Origin: Chinchilla lanigera
Lineage: Eukaryota; Chordata; Mammalia; Rodentia; Chinchillidae
Direction of reading: 5' to 3'
Length of the DNA stretch: 64,000 nt
Assembly (NCBI RefSeq): GCF_000276665.1
Contig: NW_004955446.1
Coordinates: 12,738,999 to 12,802,998 of the forward strand
Shown: one piece after another, positions 39,701 through 48,700 of the stretch
Layout: every line of letters begins with the position of its first letter
Position numbering within the stretch: the stretch's first letter is position 1
Program-made: the position numbers and the translations under genes
Notes under the pieces: model-generated
What the model saw: the letters and a program-made list of their open reading frames with translations, nothing else
Told to the model about the DNA's origin: nothing
Databases searched by the model: none

Positions 39701-42700
39701 GCGGGTGGAGAAGGGCAGCAGCTGGCAGGAGGCGTGAGAGAGTGCATGAGGTAGGAGGGCATGACCAGAAAGTGAAGATGTCCAGCTTTCTCAGTTATTT
39801 TACTTTATCCTCCTTCCTTGAAGATGTAGGAAAGAAAAAAAAGGGACTTCTTCTAAATCCAAATGTAGTAGTATCCTGATTATCTTTGCACAGAATGCAA
39901 AGGATCCCCAAAGAACTGAAAATAATTTAATATGTGAATGTTCCCATGTCGTGGTTCAGAACCTGTAGCCCAGGACAGATAGGGTTAGAATTGTTGCAAA
40001 ACTATCCTAAATCTTCCAAAGTATATGTCAAGGCATTCTTTCTAGTTAATATTTTAACATACATGTGCTGAGCACATTTCTGTAATTCATCACTAAGGAG
40101 GCTGAGGCAGGAAGTCCTAGGCCAGGTTGGGCTACATAGGGAGTCTGAGGCCAGCCTGAGCTGCACAGAGACCCTCTCTAAAATTTGAAAACCAAACCAA
40201 AACAAACAAAAACCATACATATATGTTCCTATCTTTAAAACATGTACAGCAGTGCTGATAAACTGAATATAATTCATTTTAAAAGACACCTAATTGAAAA
40301 TTTCTTCTAGTTATGTGTTTTTCAGTAGAAGATACCAAAAGTCCAGGTATGTTTAGGTGAGTGTCTAGAAAGTTTTTCTTTATGAAAGGATTACCATATT
40401 TTGTGGATGGAGACAACTGCTCTAGAGACTTGTACACGGGAAGTTTTGAATTTCTGAAGCTATCCTGTCTATTTTGAAAAGCAGTCACTGATTCTTTCAA
40501 TTTCTCAAGCACTGCAGAAAATTTAATTTCATCTCCAGAAGTCCTCTGAGCAGTAGAGAATAATGACCCCATTTTGAAGATAAAAGAACTGAGGCTCACA
40601 AAAGATGCAATTGATCTGACCCTAAAGCTGGATTTTCTTCATTAGTTCTGACTACTGAAGGTCAGAACTGGTTGAAGAACTGAAGTTCCTATTTACAATG
40701 AAGGATTAAAATAAAATTTAGGTCTCTGGATTGATTGATTTATCAGCTACCAGGTCGATATTTGCTTAGTGAACAGGGAAAATAATTTCTCCTCAGAAAG
40801 CAGGCAAGAGAGTTAAAGGCAAGGTTAGCATGAGAACCAATCCATTACGTTTCCTAAATGGACACTGAGCCGAGCTAATAACTCTGAGTGTCTAGAGCCA
40901 AGTGCCAGATGAATCTGGTGCTGAAACCAGCTGGCTCTCCATGGACTTCTGTCCATCAAAAGCCCCAAACAAAGACTTCGGTTTAATTAGCCTGTCTTAG
41001 CATTTTATATTTTGCAAAGTGCTCTGCCATTAATCTAGCTCACTACCCACATAACAACCTAAGTAGGTTGATAAAACCTAAGTGATTTGCCACTGCCTTT
41101 CAAAAAGTACCTTTGCTGAAAATTTTTGAGATTGTACAATAGAAAATCTACAGATCAACCCTGTTTTTGTTCTTTTCCTTATCTTTCTTTGGTCCTTATA
41201 AGTCTGATAGGATGCACTCCTATATAATATTCTATATATTTTGATATAAGTTATTTGATTTCATATCCATGTTGTATCTGGATTTGTGAAGTACTGAAAG
41301 TGCCCAGTGGTAGAAAGCTTCATGTCCTTAATTTCATGTTTCATTAAATACAACGTTTAAAGTTCTCTTTGTAGAAAAACAGTGCAAAACAACATTTGGT
41401 TTTGGATCCCTGTTCTGAATTAGACCCAGCATTTTCTCCCCCACCCCTCTGGGAAAACTTTAGCAATCATTTTGGTGAGAAATCAGAACTTTCAGGGTTT
41501 GCTTAGGTAATAGAAACAAAATACTGTCAGCCCACTGATCTACCTCTTATTAAACTGTATTGTTAAGGGCGTACTTGACTATAATTATGAATCTGGCTAT
41601 GCCGCCTTTATTCCTTGTAACATGTTCCTGAGGACAACAAAGATACATTTCTACGCAGTACAAGAACACCCCTGTGGGCCTCCCAATTTAGTACTGGATG
41701 GACATTTTCAAAAGATGATGGGGATCTGAACCTTGAGCTGTCTGCCTTGTGGTCTTGCCTAGTGCTTTGAGTCAGACTGGTAAAGCACCCCCTGGGAACT
41801 GAATCAATGAGGGTCCATCTCAATTTCAGTTATGCACATAAGTTAATTGTTAACTTTACTGATATCACCAACTCCTTGACAGAAGTATGAGAGTGAAATT
41901 CTCTTGCAGAGATTTAATGAAAGCAAGACTTTCATTCCCTTCCTTTTTGCCTCTTACCAGAATAGTTAGCTTGAGATAGATAACATAATTGAAGATGCAA
42001 CTCTTTGGAGGTCCTGATAAGTGTTATTTATGTCCTCCTAGTTTTGATTCTTAGTATTACTAAGATTTCAAAAATTATTTGTGTGTGTGTGTATGTGTGT
42101 CACAGTCATGCATTACTTTACTGGTATAAATTGATTATAAAATTGATAATAAAATTCAGGATATGTTTAAATTTTTTTTTAGTTTCTCAGAGACAAAATC
42201 TCTGTTACATTTCATTGTTGTAGGATTGGGGAATGTGCATTTTAGTACACATTGGTAGGTTTTTAACTTTGTGTCTTTGGCAGTACAGTCATTCATCACT
42301 TAATGTTAGGGTTTTTCTGAGGAATGAGTCATCAGGCCATGTCATCATTGTGCAAACATCGTAGAGTATATTTACACAAACTAGACTGGCTTTGGTGTTC
42401 TTTGATGATACGCATAATCTCGTGGGATGGAGTCCTATATGTGGTCTCTTGTTGACAGAAATGTTACGTGGCACATGACTGCACTGATCCAGGGAGCTTA
42501 GTGTTTGTATTAAACAGGGGTTATTTTACAGGGGGTCTTACTGGGGGAAGGAGATGAAGGTGGATGGCTTTTGCAGAGCAACAAAATTAACCAGAGTGTA
42601 ATTTCTTCTTTTGAAGGTGCAATGTCAGGAGGCTTTTATTTTCAGGTTACTGATGGCTTGAACTTTGCACCCCAACAAATCTTTAGCATCATGGCTCAAG

Positions 42701-45700
42701 CTCTGATCATTAGCCTAGAAGTAAACAGAGGACTGAGGCTCTTTCCAGGTAAGAGTATATGTTGAGCTAGGTTGTTTTGAGTTTTGAGTATTTTCCTGTT
42801 TCTTTAGAAAGTTCTACTTGCACAGTATAAAGTGTCAAAGCATCATCTTTTACTGCAGAATAATACCAATAACATTGATAAAATCCCGAAAAGGTTTGCC
42901 GGAAACAAAGTTGGGGCTCTCTGCAACAGTTCTTTCCTGTGTTTGTCTTCCTCAGAAGAGGCTGTACTGGTGAGGGCAGTGGCGAAGAATCATGCAAGAT
43001 GTATCTTTATAGTCCATGAGCACTTTTTTCCTACTGTCTGCTTTAAAAAACCACAGAAGGCCAGGCTATGTGATGCCCATCTTGCTTTACTCTGTTGGAA
43101 TGTTTGTATTTTGAGTATAAAAATCCTGTGCAGTACCTAGACTGTCAGTGGTTTCAGTCAGGGCTTGCTTTGGGGCCCTGCAGCCTCTGGGTGGCTCTTT
43201 GCCAAGAATGTCAGCCTGGCTGCCATAGAAAGGTACAAAGGAGCCTCTCTGGCCAACACCTTCAAAGGGTGGTTTGAAGGAAAGGGGAGATTTACCCAGT
43301 GGCAGGAGCAATTTTCCCAAAAGGAGGAGAAAAGTTGGATTTGTTATTTCAAAAAAGAGCATGGAGGTATAAGTACAGGAAACAATAAAATTTCAACATA
43401 CCCCAAATGCTGGTGTGATAAAAAGCCAAAACCATTGTGATTTGTTCAAATGCTATGCATTACCAGTGAAACATGGAAGGAGAACAATTAATTATGGTTA
43501 CAGTAGCCATTTGTTTAAACCACTGGTAACCTTTGAAAAATAGTGATGCCTGGACCTTGCCTCATACCACTTAAATGGGAGTCTCCAAAGTGGGGCATGG
43601 CATCAATTTTTAAAGACCCTCTTGAGTCTGAAATGGAATCAGGAGTGCAATCCAGGGGACTGGACACCATCCTTTGGTTCTTATGATGACGTGAGGTTAG
43701 TGATGTATTCATGGGAAGTTCTTAGGCTCTGTGGCTTGAAGAGAGAATGTGAGTGAAGGGTAGAGACTTCTCATACTTCTATAGTAGACATGGAAGCAGT
43801 ATTCTTTCTGTTGTAATTTTTTTTAATTTTTTGGAGAAATTTTGAAATTTTTAGTTGTCTTCAGCATTTGAGTTCATGAAAAGAAACTTTCAAAATGAAC
43901 CAAAAGTTATGTTAACCAAGATTCTTCTATTCAGAAACCTTTTCTCTGTTCTATAATTTTTCTCAGAGAATAAGTGTGATGATTCTATTAGGTTTTCAAG
44001 GCAACTAAGGTGCCACTGAGTGTTTTAAAAACAAGTAAACAAGCTAGTAATCTGAAAAATATGGTGATCTATTTTAAAGATTCCAAAATCAAGAAAAATC
44101 TGGCTGATACAAAGGATCAAATCTCTTTCATCTATTCTGGCTAAACTAAGTCTGGTTTAATAATTGAGGACAGTTATATTAAATGAGGGATGGACCCACT
44201 ACTGTGTAGAAACCACTACTGTTTTACTGAATATTAGTTTGACAGGAAAAATACATTAATGCAGACAGAATTCCCTTTTCACCTTTGTAAAATAATGCAG
44301 ACATATAGTTTGAGGAGCTCTCTATTTAATATTGGACACGGCCCTGAGTAACCATCTTCCCTTTGCCATGAGACTTGCATCTTCTCTGTGTCAGAGAACT
44401 CACTACTAGAACTTGTATGTTATCTGCAAATTCCAAAGTGAGCCGCTCCTTTTCCAAGCTCACCTGAACACATTAGCTATTTTGGTATTCTTGGTTTTTG
44501 TGACACCCTCTGTCCCTACAGAGTGACTTGTTTCCTACTGTAGTTCTTGGCCAGGAGGAAAGACAGTAGATTTCATGTACATTTCCATTGGGTGGTTTTC
44601 TACTTGATAGAATCTCAACTTGGGTGGGTGTAGAAATGAGAACTGTGAAATCCGTAGATCTTAGAGATCTTAGAGTTGGGATAGACCTTTGAGTCATCTG
44701 GTCCAATTGTTCTCTGTGCTTTTCATAACCTAACATCCCCAAGTAGCAGTGACCCAGTCTATCGTGTAAGCACGGTACGGATGGTCACATCGCCTCATTG
44801 TCTTTCCAGACACCCAACTGAGCTTTGCTCAGCCTGGCTTCTACAGTAGTCACCCAAGGATAGGTGGTCCCTGCTGCTGTGTGAAGCTGTGGGGTGACAC
44901 TGACAGAGGCCCACGCTTCCCCTTCCCTTGTGTCCCCCAAGCAGCACCTCATCATGCCATGGCCTGCTAGGGAGAAGCATCTGGTGTCCTGCCTCAGGGT
45001 GTGATTTCGGATATCAGGTTGTCAGCTCTTGTGGATTTATATGTTCAGAGTCAGATGTTCTAAGTTATCAGGGAAAACGTATTCCTTTTTTTTAGAACTG
45101 CAGAGTTTTAGATCTATTTTAAAAATAGAACATCTATTTCTATTATAGATTAGAAATTCAGATGCATTGATAATTTGGGTTTTTATGGTGCTTTATAATT
45201 TTAACCTACTACACTGGGTTGCTATAAGAATTTAAATGAAGTAATATATGTAAATATAAGCTTTGATTCACCCCCATTTGACAACTAAAAAAATTATGGA
45301 GGCTTGGGAAGGGTTAGGGTCGTTTAACTAATAAGAATTATAAGCTCCAAGACTGAGTGCTGAATCTGACCCCAAATGCTGTGCTTTCATCTGAGAACTC
45401 CTTTCCTTTATATTCCCAGCCTGTCTGTTTTGGAATGCCAGCTCTTTGAGAATGGGCCCTCCTAGTAGCTGTTTATTTTGTCTCCTTTTCAGTGTTACCG
45501 ATGTATTGAAATGCACAACCAGAAAAATATGCATAGTGATTTAATAAAGAGAAATGATTATGTAGAAATATGTGAGTTACTCAGTTTGGTTAAAGAAATA
45601 TTGCCACCTGGCATTAGTTAACACAAGTTTTTATAAAACTCACATTGGTTCCATACCATTCAGCCTTTCTTTGCCAACTCATCAGACATTAGCTATTTCT

Positions 45701-48700
45701 GTCTTGGCTGCTTTATGCAGTTAGTCTTAAAACGTGGCTCTGGCTTGAGACTTGAAAGAGTTTACATGGCAGGCCAAAACAATTGTTAGAATACATAATG
45801 TGGTGAATATTTTAAGGTTACCCATGGCTTCTATGCCCTACCAAATTGAAAATCAGCTTTTACCTCAGTTATTTTATTGTAGGAAATATTCTAGCTCTAA
45901 ATTAAATTATTTTTTGTGAACTAAGAAAATAAATCTGCATACAATATTTTTATTTCATTATTTTTGGTTTTTTTTATTATATATATTTTGAATATATGTG
46001 TAGATATGTACTTATGTGCATGTATGTGGTACAATATATGTGTGTATATATATTTTATTTTATTGAAGCATACTTTATTTCTGCAAAATTCATTCCCCAG
46101 AAAAAAATTTTGTGCCAGTTTTTCACATTGAATGCCACCATTGATTTTGTTTGTTTATCTTTAGTGGTGGATGTTAGAATACACTATAGCCTTAGGATTC
46201 AGTTCTTCTGTGTATCCAAATTGCACTTGGCTCCTTTTCAAGGGGTGTTGCCTTGAATGTTAGAGGGATTTACATTGTGAGTTTTGCTACCATGATCTAG
46301 TCTAGAATATAAAGTTACATATACCCACAGTTAAGCAGTCCATGAGCAAAGAGTCTTCCTGGCAAACTGTGACTTCAGTGTCTTTGGCATGATAGAGGGG
46401 GAATAACATCTCATCACTAAACCATCTGTCACCTGTGGCAGGAATTGAAGAAGAGAAGAAGAGAGAAGGGACTCATAGTGTGTTGTGGTGGAATGTAGAG
46501 CAGAGATTCATAAAACCTTTTAGCCAGCAGGTCTTGTAAGACTTAGTGGGAGATGACTAAGAACTGTGAGAAAAGGCTGTCAATCCTCAAAGAAATGTGT
46601 AAGGGCTTACTGATTTAGGAAACCAGACTTCACTCAGGAATACAGAAACCATGCAGAACATATTATGTTAACTACCCAGTGAATGGTACAGATGGGGTTG
46701 GGTACATGGATTTCTTATGGGCTGGAGGGGCCGGGGAGAGCTTGCTCACTGAGACAGGACTTAAGGTTCCCCTGCACAGTGCGCGGCATTGTGCCAAGGG
46801 CTGTGGAGGGAGGATGAGCATGCCAGGGAAAGCAGAATAATTGCAGAGTGAAGACCAAGGAAGAGAAGAATGTGTTTGAGAGGTGGAGGAAGATCTATCA
46901 GATCCATTGAATGGTTAATCACATCATTTCCTAACTCAGATATCACAGCACCCATTAAGTTTAGAGTGTTACAAGCAATATAGTGATGAGTTAAAAATAC
47001 TTCTGAATCGGCATGACTTATATTTGGCCATCAGGTAAGTTTCTTACATCCTTTCTTGGTGACAAGGATAACCTTCGTAAGGTTATCATGGTATATAAAA
47101 GAAAAGGCAAGGACTGTGTCCATGCTGGTTTCTTGGTACAAATGAAGTATCTCTCATCTGAAAATGCTTGGCACCAAAAGTGACTTTTTTTAAAAAAAAT
47201 CTGCATATATGCAGTGAAATGTCTTGGGGGTTGGACATTCATTTATGTTGCATATACATTCATTTATGTTGCACATTCATTTATGTTGCATTCATTTATG
47301 TTGCATATACATCTTGTACACAAAGCTTGTGATATTTTCGTACAGTATTTTTTGTGTACCTGCATTGTGACTGTAACCCACTGGTGAGGTCCAATATAGA
47401 ACTTTCCACTTGTGGAGCCATGTCAGTGCTCAGAAAGCTCAAGGTTTTGAAGCATTTCAGATTTTAGATTTCGGGGTTAGTATGCTCAACTCATGCATCT
47501 TTGCTCCTTGTAGGGCTTTTCAAGTATTAGGTGCTTAACAGCGTTTGTTGAGGAAATGAATGAAACTTCCACACTTAGTGATCCTGAAACTCTTAATGTG
47601 ATGGTGGTAGTTGTTTTTCATGAAACAAACAACTGGGATAAAAGTATGCTCAGGAAATAGTGTTTAAAAGAACAATAAAATGGATTTCTTTACCCAAGTC
47701 TTCTCATAGGCTTTAATATGCTTTTTAAATCTCTGAGAAGTATATGTAGAATGACAGTATATGCCAGAGAGCTATGGGACTGAGCCCGCTGAGACTTCTA
47801 TGCTGAACAACAGTTATTCTGTGGATAAAATTTAGGTGAGACTTCATAGAAATCCTTCCCCAGCTAAGTGCCTGGAACTGGCTGGTGAAAACATCAACTG
47901 CTTTTCTAAAACAAAAGGTGGAGGGATAATGTTTAGCTTTTGCTGAGTTGGGCCGGACAGTAAGGGACATTTGTCAGGCAATTGCGACATGGGGTAAACT
48001 GGTTTTACTGCCTGAGCAGCTCGGAGTGACTGCTGGGCAGAAATTAAACTTCAGCGACATTCTGGGTTTCGTGGGTGGAGAAGGCAGTGAGGGACCAACA
48101 TACGCCCGCTGAGTGAGAAGTACTCTTGGCCTGCCTGGAACAGCTTGGGTGGATCCTGTACTCTGAAAGGCCAAGATGAATTAAATAATACTCTTAAATT
48201 TTATTTTTAATTGACAAATAATAATTGTACATGTTTATGAGTACAGTGATGCCTTTGTACCTCTATACATGGTGTAAAGATAAACTCAGGGTATTAGGTC
48301 ATCCATCATCTCAAACATTTATCTTGTGTATATAATGAAAGCATCCAGAATCCTCTCTCCTAGTGATCTGCAATTACGTGATTGAACATTGTTGACTTTA
48401 ATCACACTTCAGTGTAATAGTATATGAGAACTTACTCTTTTCTGGCTGTGCCTTTGGACTCGTAACCAGTCTCTCCCACCCCCTTTTCTACCCACCATGA
48501 CCTCTGGTAACTGCTATTTTGTTCTCTACTTTTATGAGCTCAGCTTTGTTAGATTCCACATAGAAATGAAATCAGGTGGTATTTATCTGTCTGTGCTGTC
48601 TGACTTTAGTTACTGCTATGATCTCTAGGTCCATTCATGTTGCTGCAGATGACAGGAGTTCATGTCTCTTTTGGCCGAGGAGAATTCCATTGTGTGTTGG

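Larger units (their letters stand above)
38838..42616 (+). other. Intron 6 (3.8 kb)
   Basis: L2, B1, short MIR pieces (about 40560-40620 and 41030-41100) and the DNA transposon relic at 42286. Nothing else recognised. Confidence 0.6.

Noticed and set aside
47237..47312. Regular tandem units as a CRISPR-like array
   Set aside because: Units adjoin directly without unique spacers and the setting is mammalian; it is a simple tandem repeat.
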